Below are positions 15,821 to 24,443 of a DNA stretch of 36,797 bases, one piece after another; positions within the stretch are counted from its first letter, which is position 1, and every line of letters starts with the position of its first letter. The DNA is from Anaerolineae bacterium. Lineage in GTDB: Bacteria; Chloroflexota; Anaerolineae; JAFGEY01. The translations under genes and the position numbers were made by a program. The notes below the pieces were generated by a model. That model was given only the letters and a program-made list of their open reading frames with translations. It did not search any database and had not been told where the DNA came from. The stretch is taken from assembly GCA_016931365.1 (NCBI GenBank), contig JAFGEY010000437.1, positions 1-36,797 on the forward strand, given 5' to 3'.

Positions 15821-17989
15821 GTTGAGTTTTTGACGTCTTTCTAACACCATCAAAAAATGGTCGCCAAGTGCGTTGAACGGCCAAAGCGAAGCCAACCGGC
15901 GTTCAAGCGCGTGCAGAAACCGCAGTTTGGGCCACAGATACGCCGCGTAAGGCGGCGGCAGCAGCAGCGGCAGCGCGCGGCAGCTCACCTGACGAAACGA
16001 GGCAAACGCGCGCGCAAATTGTCGCGGCGTATAGTACCAGGTCGGGATCAGCACCGGCAGCGACGGCGACACGCCGGCCAGCACCTTGCCCCCCCATCGA
16101 CGGACGGCCTGGCGGGGATGCCCGCGCAGCGCAAACCAGGCCGTCTCCCACAGGTAAAAGCGGTTCATTACTCCAACCAACAGCCGTCCGCCCGGTTTGA
16201 TCAACTGTCTCAGCACATCGGCGATACCCGCCAGGTCCGGCTCACCGTTGAGCGGCCCAAAGCTGGCATACGCGCCGTCGAACGCACCAACTCCCCATTC
16301 GTCGACCAGCACCCCGAACTCACCTGCTGCCAACTGCCGCACTTGGACCCAGTCGTCCAGTCCCGCCTCGACCACTTTGCGCGCTGCGATCTCGACCATC
16401 GCGCCAGACAGGTCGGTCGCCAGCACGCGGACACCCGCGCGGGCCAGGGCGATCGCCTCCTCGCCTGTGCCGCAGCCTATCTCGAGCAGGCGATCGCCCG
16501 CCTTAAAGGTTGATAACAACGTTTCCAGACTAATCCGGCGCATGTCAGCCATCGGTGAATTTCGCGTCGTTTCATCGTCATAACACCCAGCAGCAAGATC
16601 GAATCCCTGGGCGATGTCCCTGTAGCGCACATGATCTTGTTCCTGCCTCTGTCCTGTCCAACTGCCCAGCAACAACCCCAAAAAGAGCGCCGGCCACCAA
16701 GTAGTTGGAATGTAGAGGTAATTATCGAGCATCGAAACGCCAAAAGCCACCACCAGCGCCGAAGCCAGCCCGATTTCCAATGGATCGGCCACTTTGTGCC
16801 GCCACAGCGCCAGCGGCGGGCCCAGGATCAGCCACAGCCAGAGTAACAAGCCGGGAATGCCCAACTCTGCCGTCACCAGCAAGGGAATGTTGTGGATGGT
16901 GCGAAAGCCCTTCCAGGCTGGATCAGTCACCCGCGCCCACAGCGCGCCGACGTAATAGCCCGGCCCCGTCCCCTTGAATGGTACGACGTGGATCAGACTC
17001 CACGCCTGCCTGACATCGACAAGCCGCTCCTGGATCGACGCCGATTCAAGCGGGCTGTCCAGCCGGAAAAAACGGGTGACCAGCAGGTCGCCGTACAGCC
17101 AGAGAAAAACGAGCAGCGCAACAACGGCCAGCCCGGCGAGGACGAACATCGTTCGCCGCACGCGCCTGGAACGCCAGTCAACCGCGCGGCAGGGTCTCAG
17201 GATCGACAGCAAATAAACCAGGCCGATCCCTGCGCCTAGCCAGGCCGAGCGGGAAAACGTGAACAACAAGCCCAACGCGCCGACGCCCGCCGTGCCCCAC
17301 AGCATCCATCGCCAACGCCCGCGCGCCTTGACGCCGGCAGCTAGGCAGATCAGCGCGCCCATCGCCAGATAGCCGCCCAACACGTTGGGATGCGCAGTCA
17401 TCCCGTAGGCGCGCACCCAGCGCCGTCCTGCTGCCTCGACCACGCTGACGCCGCGCCGCATCGGGTCGAGGCAGCCCTCACCCATCCAGAACAGGCCCAG
17501 CGATTCCTGGCGGACGAACTGGATCGTCCCAATCGCCCCCTGGAGCAGGGTCAACGCTGCCAGCAGGCTCACCATCCAGCGCCGGGAGAGCACGTTGACC
17601 GAGTACAGGTAAGCACCCCAAAAAATCAGCACCGAAACCACGGTTACAAAGGCGACGTGGCGCAAATGCACCGGCCAGACGCGGATCAACGTCCACGCGC
17701 CAAACCCAAGCAGGGGCAGCGCCGTCCAAATCGAACCCCAACGCCAAGTGCAGCGCGGCTGCTTGAACAGCCGCGCCGCAACCCAGGCCAGGATGCACAG
17801 AGCCGGCAGCAGAGACAGGATGCCAAACTGCATCTCGATGCCCCCCACCTCAGCATGCAGCAGCGGCCAGCGCACAAATGTGCCTTCGCGCCAGCTTGGG
17901 GTCATCATCGCCAGCACAAAAGCCAACGCAAAGACCACCCGGCTGGTTTGATACAACCGCTCGGCCCAAGATCGTCTTTCTATCATCAC
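15806..17989 (-). CDS. O-antigen ligase-like membrane protein fused to a SAM methyltransferase
   Basis: 727 residues in one open frame. Residues about 1-440 hold roughly ten to twelve hydrophobic segments with a large outer loop (GTGPGYYVGALWARV, HNIPLLVTAELGIPG), the Wzy/WaaL O-antigen ligase pattern. Residues about 460-720 are a class I SAM methyltransferase: LLEIGCGTGEEAI (motif I, E503-G507), VLATDLSGAMVE, FDGAYASFGPLN, and PGGRLLVGVMN. The ligase part would polymerise or attach lipid-linked glycan outside; the methyltransferase would sit in the cytoplasm after the last helix. Such a fusion is unusual. The start ATG overlaps the flippase stop by four bases. The last eight residues lie in an intergenic-type repeat. 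An assembly error that removed a stop cannot be excluded. Confidence 0.8.
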   Translation of the reverse strand: MMIERRSWAERLYQTSRVVFALAFVLAMMTPSWREGTFVRWPLLHAEVGGIEMQFGILSLLPALCILAWVAARLFKQPRCTWRWGSIWTALPLLGFGAWTLIRVWPVHLRHVAFVTVVSVLIFWGAYLYSVNVLSRRWMVSLLAALTLLQGAIGTIQFVRQESLGLFWMGEGCLDPMRRGVSVVEAAGRRWVRAYGMTAHPNVLGGYLAMGALICLAAGVKARGRWRWMLWGTAGVGALGLLFTFSRSAWLGAGIGLVYLLSILRPCRAVDWRSRRVRRTMFVLAGLAVVALLVFLWLYGDLLVTRFFRLDSPLESASIQERLVDVRQAWSLIHVVPFKGTGPGYYVGALWARVTDPAWKGFRTIHNIPLLVTAELGIPGLLLWLWLILGPPLALWRHKVADPLEIGLASALVVAFGVSMLDNYLYIPTTWWPALFLGLLLGSWTGQRQEQDHVRYRDIAQGFDLAAGCYDDETTRNSPMADMRRISLETLLSTFKAGDRLLEIGCGTGEEAIALARAGVRVLATDLSGAMVEIAARKVVEAGLDDWVQVRQLAAGEFGVLVDEWGVGAFDGAYASFGPLNGEPDLAGIADVLRQLIKPGGRLLVGVMNRFYLWETAWFALRGHPRQAVRRWGGKVLAGVSPSLPVLIPTWYYTPRQFARAFASFRQVSCRALPLLLPPPYAAYLWPKLRFLHALERRLASLWPFNALGDHFLMVLERRQKLNARTQ

Positions 17990-19275
17990 TTACTCGTTCG
18001 AGACGGACGCAGCACGAACCGCCGCGCCATCCCCTGCAAACTCGCCCATAGCAACACCTCAGCAGCCAGTGCAACGCAGGCCGCCCCCCAATAGCTCCAC
18101 CACCCGATCACGACCAACCCCGCAGCGGCTTTGAATGCCGTGGCGACGACCATCGCCACAGTGACCTTGCTCTGTCGATCAACCGCATACAATGCATTCC
18201 CAGCCAGCAGGTAAAGGAAGGGAAAAGGAAAAGCCAGCATAAGCAGACGCAGCAAGATGATCGCCTCCGGCGTACTCGTCCCCGCACCGTACAGCAGCGA
18301 CATCAGCATCGGCGCAACCACCCATGCCGGAAGCATCAACAGAATAATCACACCTAGCATTAAGCGACGGCCACGCCGGTAAAAGGCACTCAAGCGATCC
18401 CGGTCGCCGCCGAGACGCGACAGCTCGGGAAAAAGCGCGTCGAGTAGGCTGGACGGGATCATCCCGATCGCCTCCCAGACCCGATACGCCGCGCCGTAAA
18501 TGCCGGCAGCGAGATCGCCTTTGCTATACGAAATAATCAGCAGGTCGAGCCGCATATAGAGAATGGCGACGATGCCGGTCAGGGCAAAGGGCAGCGCCTC
18601 GCGCCACACCGCCTTCGCCCGGTGATGCCAGCCTGCCCAGTGAGCGCGAACCTGCCAACGCCGCAGCACACAGATAAAGGCCAGCGATCCCCCCGTACTC
18701 GACAGCACGTAGGCCCACAGCACCGCCCCCACACCCCAGCCAGCCCACAACAGGGCCAGCCCACCCAGCGTCGATGCGAGGCGTATCCCCAGGCCAATCG
18801 CGCTGCTCACCTCCATCTGCTGCTGAGCCTTGACCCGTGCCGTCACCAAGCCGACAAAGGCATCGGGTAGCAAGGCCAGCAAAGCGATGGAGATCAACGC
18901 CCCACGTTCGCCCGACCACAGGATCGGCACCAAAAACGCGTTGAGCAGCACACAGCCAATCGCCGCCGCCAGCAGTTTGATCGCCAGCACCGTGCCCCAC
19001 AACGCATCTTGCTCCGGCACATCCTGCCGCGCAAATTCACGGGTGACAAAGGGGTTCAGCCCGAGATCGATCACTGCCAGGGTGATCGCTTCAACGGTCA
19101 TCGCCAGCAGGTAGCGGCCCAACGCCGCCGTCCCCGCCAGCCGCGCCAGTTGACCCACCAGTAGCAAGTTGAACAGCCGCGCCCCCACCTGCCCTGCCAG
19201 TAACGCCAGCGCATTCTTGCCGATCCGGGCATACGTCTGCCCCTGCACCTGTCGCCAGATACGCTTCAAGATCAT
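17986..19275 (-). CDS. Polysaccharide flippase, Wzx/MATE type
   Basis: 429 residues with about twelve to fourteen hydrophobic helices. The opening RIGKNALALLAGQVGARLFNLLLVGQLARL and the later LPFALTGIVAILYMRLDLLIISY and AAYRVWEAIGMIPSSLLDALFPELSRL are typical of Wzx-like polysaccharide exporters, which flip undecaprenyl-linked oligosaccharides across the membrane. It overlaps both neighbours by four bases (ATGA junctions), within a glycan operon. Substrate unknown. Confidence 0.87.
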   Translation of the reverse strand: MILKRIWRQVQGQTYARIGKNALALLAGQVGARLFNLLLVGQLARLAGTAALGRYLLAMTVEAITLAVIDLGLNPFVTREFARQDVPEQDALWGTVLAIKLLAAAIGCVLLNAFLVPILWSGERGALISIALLALLPDAFVGLVTARVKAQQQMEVSSAIGLGIRLASTLGGLALLWAGWGVGAVLWAYVLSSTGGSLAFICVLRRWQVRAHWAGWHHRAKAVWREALPFALTGIVAILYMRLDLLIISYSKGDLAAGIYGAAYRVWEAIGMIPSSLLDALFPELSRLGGDRDRLSAFYRRGRRLMLGVIILLMLPAWVVAPMLMSLLYGAGTSTPEAIILLRLLMLAFPFPFLYLLAGNALYAVDRQSKVTVAMVVATAFKAAAGLVVIGWWSYWGAACVALAAEVLLWASLQGMARRFVLRPSRTSK

Positions 19276-20813
19276 GGCGCGGCCTGCACCAGCGCGAGAA
19301 AATCAAACCGATCTAGAAACGTCTCCATATCGATGCGCCGCCCACCAGCACGCCACATCCACACCGCTTTGGTTTCTGCCCTACCTTGCAAATCGACTGC
19401 CCTGGGCCCGTCCACCCAAGCAAACGCCTGGGTCAGCCGGACGGTAATAAAATCGGGATCGACAAAGGTCAGCGAGACGATCTGCACCTCGTCAAAAGCG
19501 GGGATGCCCCACAGCCGGTATTGGCCCCACGACGTGTACACAGAGCGACCGAGGTAGTAGCTCAACTGGGCGGCGATCCCATAATCCAGCGCAAATACAG
19601 GCATATCTACGTTCAACCCGATCGCTTCAGTATTGCGCCAGCCCAAACTATCGGCACGGATGATGTCGGCGACCGAGCTGCGCGGCCACGCGGTCGGTGC
19701 CCAAGTCCCGGCGATCGTGCCCGCGCCGTACAGGCCGACCACGATCACCAGCGCCAGGGACGCGCCCCAGGATACGAAAGCAGGACGGCCTTGCAGGATG
19801 AGGTCGATCCACCCCGCGCCGAGGATCAGCAGCAGGGCCAACCCATTGACCAGATTGCGCGGGCTGTTTGCCGGGCTCAAGAGAATCGGCACGACGAGCA
19901 CCACCCCGGCAATGAGCAGCAGGCGATGCGCGACCAGCGGATGGGTTTTATCCGCACGCCACATCACCAGGCCGGGCAGCGCCAGCAGGATCAGCGGCGG
20001 GGTGATGTAGACCCAGGTATGGCGCAGATTGCCCAACAGCGAGCCAAGAGTTACAGTCTCCCCGGCCACAAAGTGGGCCCACTGCCAGCGAAAGGAAGCC
20101 CAATCGTGCGCCGCGTTCCAACCCAACACTGGCAACGCGCCCAACAGCGTCAATCCAAAAACAGCCCAGGTGCGGAGATCGAGCAGCAGGTCGCGCCGCC
20201 AAAGCAGCAAGACGACCAGGATCGCCCCGGCGTACAGGTAGGCGTTGTACTTGGTGTTGAGCAGCGCAGCCATACTCAGGCCGACAGTAAGAAAACGTAG
20301 TTTAGGCATCAGAATCAGGCGGCTATAGAAAGCCGCCCTACCACCGGTTAGCGCGGGTTGGCCAAACAACGGCAAGAGCAGGTAGAGGTTCAGCAGCAAT
20401 AAGAATAATTGCACCGCGTCGGTATAGACAAATCGCGAAGTGACCAGATAGGGCGCGCCCAAGGCGATGAACAACGCCGCCAGCAGTCCCGCCCGGCGGC
20501 CGAACAACCGCGCGCCGATCAAGTAGGACAGCCCAACCGCCGCCGCGCCCAACGCCGCATTCAGCCAACGCACGCCCCACTCAGACGCGCCGCCGATTAA
20601 CGTGCTGGCGCGAATGAGCCAGGCCACGCCCGCTGCGTTGTCGAAATAGGCCGGAGCCAGCCGCTGCGACCACAGCCAATAGTAGGCTTCGTCGGGCAAG
20701 AGAGGTATTGCGCCCAAACGGAGAAAGCGAAGAAACATGGCCAATAAAACCAAAAGAGCCGGAAACAAGGGAAAATGAACAAGAGACGAACGGCAGCGGG
20801 CGATTGGACTCAC
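19272..20813 (-). CDS. PMT/ArnT-type (GT39/GT83-like) membrane glycosyltransferase
   Basis: 513 residues. N-terminal helix then LLPDEAYYW, with the catalytic acidic pair D41-E42 of the first outer loop typical of dolichyl-P-mannose or undecaprenyl-P-sugar dependent transferases. About eleven hydrophobic helices are followed by a soluble C-terminal domain (from about residue 395). It would move a sugar from a lipid carrier to an outer acceptor. GTG 20813 has GGAGG just upstream and overlaps the preceding gene's stop (GTGA). Oddity: residues about 157-168 (TGGRAAFYSRLI) are encoded by a TATAGAAA-loop hairpin repeat at 20318-20337, inserted in frame in a loop between helices. Confidence 0.87.
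   Translation of the reverse strand: MSPIARCRSSLVHFPLFPALLVLLAMFLRFLRLGAIPLLPDEAYYWLWSQRLAPAYFDNAAGVAWLIRASTLIGGASEWGVRWLNAALGAAAVGLSYLIGARLFGRRAGLLAALFIALGAPYLVTSRFVYTDAVQLFLLLLNLYLLLPLFGQPALTGGRAAFYSRLILMPKLRFLTVGLSMAALLNTKYNAYLYAGAILVVLLLWRRDLLLDLRTWAVFGLTLLGALPVLGWNAAHDWASFRWQWAHFVAGETVTLGSLLGNLRHTWVYITPPLILLALPGLVMWRADKTHPLVAHRLLLIAGVVLVVPILLSPANSPRNLVNGLALLLILGAGWIDLILQGRPAFVSWGASLALVIVVGLYGAGTIAGTWAPTAWPRSSVADIIRADSLGWRNTEAIGLNVDMPVFALDYGIAAQLSYYLGRSVYTSWGQYRLWGIPAFDEVQIVSLTFVDPDFITVRLTQAFAWVDGPRAVDLQGRAETKAVWMWRAGGRRIDMETFLDRFDFLALVQAAP
20318..20337. repeat. TATAGAAA-loop hairpin inside a coding sequence
   Basis: GGCGGC (20318-20323), loop TATAGAAA, GCCGCC (20332-20337). Same loop as 5857-5864 with a different but fully paired stem, so the stem bases differ in a compensating way. 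Here it lies in the frame of the glycosyltransferase gene. Confidence 0.7.
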
Positions 20814-21661
20814 TCGGCCTCCAACAGGATGCGATAACGATAGGTGGGTGTCGGATCGATCTCGAGGTCCATCCCTGACCAGGCCAGGTAATAGAGCCCG
20901 CGCCAGTTGTATTGGTTGTAGCGCTCACGGCCATAATATAGAATGGCTGGTGCTTCGGAGTTTGGTTTGACGCAAAAGCACAGTTTGCCGCCCTGGCGCT
21001 CAAAACAGGCCCATTCCGGCAGCGGCTGCGAGGTCTGCCAGATGCCCAGTTGATCGACGCCCTTGTCCGCGCCATTGCTGTCGGTATAGCGCGTAAAGTG
21101 GTGTGCGCCCTGCTCGCTCATCAGGTAGGCTTGGCTCCACTCGACGGTCAGGCCGGAAAAATCTACAGAGACCTCGATCACGCCACCCGGATAGATGTCG
21201 TACTGAAAAACAATCTCACCCAATGACGGCACCGGCTTGTACTTGCGCCGCAAAAAACGGATCGGTGTGTCGGCGGTGTCGATGGTAAATACCTTTGTTA
21301 GCCGCGTAAAACCGTCAAACTCAATCAGGTCGATCTCGGCATAGGCCGAGTTGTAGGCCAGCCCGTTGTAGATGATGATTGGGCAGCCAAACCCGTAAGC
21401 CTCTTCAGTCAACACCTGCCGCCCCTGCACCCAGACCAGCCCCTTTTGCAGTCCGGCGATCTTGCCGACGTAGGGTCGCGTATCCTGGTAAAGACGCAGT
21501 CGCGTCCCGCCGACGGTCTCCGCCTCCAGGTATGGCTGGCGCGGCGTGAACCAGAGCAACACATGTGGCTCGATCAACTCGGCGACCAGCTTCCAGGCCA
21601 GCAGGAAGGTCAGCACGACCCCAAGCATCCACCGCACTACCTTGATCGCCGTTTTTCTCAC
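20810..21661 (-). CDS. Unknown membrane-anchored protein of the glycan operon
   Basis: 283 residues, not recognised. One N-terminal hydrophobic helix (about 8-29, with WMLGVVLTFLLAWKLV) acts as a signal anchor; the rest is a polar, aromatic-rich beta domain (PYVGKIAGLQKG, GFGCPIIIYNGLAYN, YDIYPGGVIEVSVDFSGL, GLYYLAWSGMDLEIDPTP) and is probably outside the membrane. Two cysteines lie close together in GKLCFCVKP. Start: GTG 21661, whose GTGA overlaps the stop of the lipoprotein gene; longer frames upstream are out-of-phase readings of that gene. The stop overlaps the next start. Position suggests a role in glycan assembly or modification. Confidence 0.75.
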   Translation of the reverse strand: MRKTAIKVVRWMLGVVLTFLLAWKLVAELIEPHVLLWFTPRQPYLEAETVGGTRLRLYQDTRPYVGKIAGLQKGLVWVQGRQVLTEEAYGFGCPIIIYNGLAYNSAYAEIDLIEFDGFTRLTKVFTIDTADTPIRFLRRKYKPVPSLGEIVFQYDIYPGGVIEVSVDFSGLTVEWSQAYLMSEQGAHHFTRYTDSNGADKGVDQLGIWQTSQPLPEWACFERQGGKLCFCVKPNSEAPAILYYGRERYNQYNWRGLYYLAWSGMDLEIDPTPTYRYRILLEAE

Positions 21662-22998
21662 TGGGCTGCGCCTGTGTTTTGGTCGTCGGCGTGGAATCGG
21701 GGCCAAGCCACCCGCCCCAGCGGGCCGACATCGCGCAGCAGGTGAACCCCGTTGTTCGCACCGACCACAACGTCGGCGCGCCCGTCGCCCTGGAGATCGC
21801 CGATCCAGGGCGAAGAAAAGACGGCAGCACCGAAATCGTAGGGAAAACCGGGCAACGGGTCGCCGAGCGCGGTCCAGCCGTACAGAAAATGGTCCTTGGA
21901 GCCGACGACGATGTCCAAACGGTCGTCGCCGTCGAGGTCGACCAACGCCGCTGAGGAGATGATCTGGTCTCCAACCTCGACCGGCCAACCGGGCAAGAGA
22001 TGTCCCCGGTCATCCCAGACGTACATTCGCCCATCCCAAGAACCGACGGCGATCTCGAATCGCCCGTCGCCGTCCAGATCGGCCACGGCAGGCGAGGCCT
22101 CGATCGAATAGAGGTTGCCGCCGGGCGGGTGCGGAGTCGGCGTGGGGCCGGGTTTGGGCCCAAACGCGCGCACAGGAAAGCCAGCCCGTTCCTGCCCCGA
22201 CAGGTCGAGGGCGTGCAGCCAGCCGTCGTCGTCGCCAAAGACGATCCAAAGTTGACCGTTGCCATCCAGATCGGCGAGCGCCGGCGACGAGTCCGAGTCC
22301 TTGGTCAACTCGACCGGAAAGCCGGACAGTAGCGTGCCGTCCTCCCGCCAGGCGTACACCCAGCCCACAGAAGGATCGCCGGGAGTCAGCGTAGTCAGGG
22401 CGAGCAGCCCGCTGGCATAGGCGGCGGTCGCGTCGGGCCAGCCGTGGATTGGCTGCGGCCAGCCGTCGACTGCCCTGCCTTGCGCATCAAAGACACGCAT
22501 CTCGCCCCTGTGTCCGATGGCAATCTGCCCTGAGGGCAAAACGGCCGCCGAGGCCCAAATCTTGTAACCAAAGTCAAGCGGAAAGCCGGGCGCGGTCTGG
22601 CCCGTCCAACGCCAGGCAAAGAGTTTGCCCGCCTCAGATCCGCTGACGATCTCGGGCACGCCGTCGTTGTCCAGATCGACCAGGGCCGGGGAGGGGAAAA
22701 AACCCTTGCGGCTGCGCTGGGGCCAACCGGCGAGGTCTTTCAACCTAGTGTCGAGCAGGTAAAAGGAACCGTCCCAGGAACCGACGGCGATTTCAAGCAC
22801 GCCGTCGCCGTCGAAGTCATAGACTACCGGGGAGGAAATCACGGCGTCGCGGGTTGAGCGAAACAGGTGAGTGGATGATAACTGCTGTGGCCGTTTAGAA
22901 AGAACACAAGCGGACAGAAACAAAATTGCCCCTGATGCCAAAACGAGCGCAGACCTCAAAAGGCATTTGGCGTTTGACGTTTGACGCTTCACGTTCAA
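21658..22998 (-). CDS. FG-GAP/VCBS-repeat lipoprotein
   Basis: 446 residues. The signal segment LLRSALVLASGAILFLSAC ends in a lipobox (LSAC), so a lipid-anchored surface protein is likely. Then six repeats with Ca2+-binding loops: DFDGDGVLEIAVGSWDG, DLDNDGVPEIVSGSEAG, DLDGNGQLWIVFGDDDG, DLDGDGRFEIAVGSWDG, DLDGDDRLDIVVGSKDH and DLQGDGRADVVVGANNG, forming an integrin-like beta-propeller. Such proteins bind ligands or glycans. The TTG at 22998 makes a TTGA overlap with the preceding stop but lacks a strong site; codons 4-10 come from a dispersed repeat (22970-22987), so a later start close to the signal peptide is possible. It is unusual to find one in the middle of a polysaccharide operon. Confidence 0.82.
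   Translation of the reverse strand: MNVKRQTSNAKCLLRSALVLASGAILFLSACVLSKRPQQLSSTHLFRSTRDAVISSPVVYDFDGDGVLEIAVGSWDGSFYLLDTRLKDLAGWPQRSRKGFFPSPALVDLDNDGVPEIVSGSEAGKLFAWRWTGQTAPGFPLDFGYKIWASAAVLPSGQIAIGHRGEMRVFDAQGRAVDGWPQPIHGWPDATAAYASGLLALTTLTPGDPSVGWVYAWREDGTLLSGFPVELTKDSDSSPALADLDGNGQLWIVFGDDDGWLHALDLSGQERAGFPVRAFGPKPGPTPTPHPPGGNLYSIEASPAVADLDGDGRFEIAVGSWDGRMYVWDDRGHLLPGWPVEVGDQIISSAALVDLDGDDRLDIVVGSKDHFLYGWTALGDPLPGFPYDFGAAVFSSPWIGDLQGDGRADVVVGANNGVHLLRDVGPLGRVAWPRFHADDQNTGAAQ
22970..22987. repeat. CGTTTGACGTTTGACGC repeat at a gene start
   Basis: Copy of the element that also lies at 35974-35991 (opposite orientation, 17 bases identical) and partly at 36034-36046. Here it overlaps the N-terminal codons assigned to the FG-GAP lipoprotein. 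Confidence 0.6.
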
Positions 22999-24443
22999 TG
23001 CCCCGGTGCACTCACCGGCACGGCGCGCGCGTCAGGAGGTGCATAACGGAGAATATATACGATATATTTTGAAACAAATCGTGACATCCATACGCGCACA
23101 CAAGTGACTATCCCGGCCTGCTCCCATCCGGTCCGGATGCGCGCCCAGCGCCACTCATGTCTAAACCAGCGCTGCACCCAACGATAGAATCGTGTGCTAT
23201 ACTCGCCCCGGTAGAGTACGCGGTTTTCGGCGGTATGCGCCCAGTCGTGATCCTGGATCAGCCGATCTTTAACCTGCTCGTAAAAGGGCGTGCCCTGGAG
23301 CGGGTAGGCGATGGTCGAACTAAAGGTGTCAGGCATGGTCTCGCGCAGCATTTTGGCCGTGGCCAAAATGTCTGCCCAGCCCTCGCTGGGATAGCCGACC
23401 ATGATGAAAAAGTAGAGTTCGATGCCCAACTCGTGGCACAGCCCGGCGGCGCGATAGAGCTGCTCGACACGGGTGCCCTTGGTCATCGCGTCCAGCACCT
23501 TTTGCGAGCCGGATTCAGCGCCGAAAGAGATACGCACACAGCCCGCCTCTTTGAGCCAAGTCAACATCTCGCGGTCGACGAGATCGACGCGCGAGAGGCA
23601 CTCAAAGGGGATCACAGCGCCCCGTTCGATCAGCGCATCGCGCCAGCGGCGCACCCAGTCGCGGTCGATGCCGGTCACGTCATCGACGATACGCAGCATA
23701 TCGGGATGATACTTTTCTTTGACTTCGAGCGTCTCGTCGGCGACGTTTTCCGACGAACGCAGGCGAAAGCTGCGCCCAAAGACGCTCTTTTGGCACCACG
23801 CGCACCCATACGGACATCCCCGGCTGGCGATGACCGACAGTGAAAAACTCTCGTGCTTGCTCCGCCAGGCGCGGCGATAAGCCTCGACGTCGATCAGGTC
23901 GCGGGCGGGAAAAGGCAGCGCGTCGACCGATTTGTGCAGCGGTCGCGGCCCGGTGTGGACGATCTCGCCGCTCTGGTCGCGGTAGGCGATGCCGGCGATG
24001 TCGCCCAACGATTTGGCCCCCGGTCGGTCCAGCAGTGCAGGAAGCAGTTCGAGCAGCGTCTCTTCTGCCTCGCCGACCACGGCAATGACCGTCCATTGTG
24101 CCTCGGCCAAATAGCTCTCTGGTCGCGCGGTCGGGTCGGCCCCACCGACCAAAATCGGATAGCCTTTGGACAACGCAACGGCGATCAGCTCGTCAGCCAT
24201 CGCGCGCACGGTGCTGAGGATACCGAACCCCACTACGCGAGGCTGGATCTCATCCAGGGCGCGGGCAAATTCGTCGGCACTGCGGCGAAACATACAGTCG
24301 AAAATCTGCACCGAATAACCGGCCTGCCGCGCCGTCGATGCCAAATAGAGTAGTCCCAGAGGGAAGTAGGGCGTCATCAGTTCGTGCTCGACCGGATCGC
24401 GCTGCAGAAAAAGAGGATTGACGAGCAACAAATCAACCGTCAA
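22995..24443 (-). CDS. B12-binding-type radical SAM protein
   Basis: 482 residues. N-terminal Rossmann-like domain (VDLLLVNPLFLQRDP, TPYFPLGLLYLAS, GILSTVRAMADELI, ILVGGADPTARPE), the cobalamin-binding-domain fold without the DxHxxG histidine. Radical SAM barrel with C210, C214 and C217 in SRGCPYGCAWC, then IVDDVTG and ISFGAESGSQKVL. Family members methylate or rearrange unactivated carbons; the substrate here might be a sugar or lipid of the operon's glycan. TTG 24443 is preferred: AAGGAG lies six bases upstream and the protein then begins like its family, 11 bases into the end of the previous gene. ATG 24518 would overlap by 86 bases and has no good site. Confidence 0.85.
   Translation of the reverse strand: MTVDLLLVNPLFLQRDPVEHELMTPYFPLGLLYLASTARQAGYSVQIFDCMFRRSADEFARALDEIQPRVVGFGILSTVRAMADELIAVALSKGYPILVGGADPTARPESYLAEAQWTVIAVVGEAEETLLELLPALLDRPGAKSLGDIAGIAYRDQSGEIVHTGPRPLHKSVDALPFPARDLIDVEAYRRAWRSKHESFSLSVIASRGCPYGCAWCQKSVFGRSFRLRSSENVADETLEVKEKYHPDMLRIVDDVTGIDRDWVRRWRDALIERGAVIPFECLSRVDLVDREMLTWLKEAGCVRISFGAESGSQKVLDAMTKGTRVEQLYRAAGLCHELGIELYFFIMVGYPSEGWADILATAKMLRETMPDTFSSTIAYPLQGTPFYEQVKDRLIQDHDWAHTAENRVLYRGEYSTRFYRWVQRWFRHEWRWARIRTGWEQAGIVTCVRVWMSRFVSKYIVYILRYAPPDARAVPVSAPGH

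Noticed and set aside
21662..21988. Longer N-terminus for the unknown membrane-anchored protein
   Set aside because: The added Arg-rich part is an out-of-frame reading of the FG-GAP gene; the GTG overlap at 21661 fits the operon pattern.
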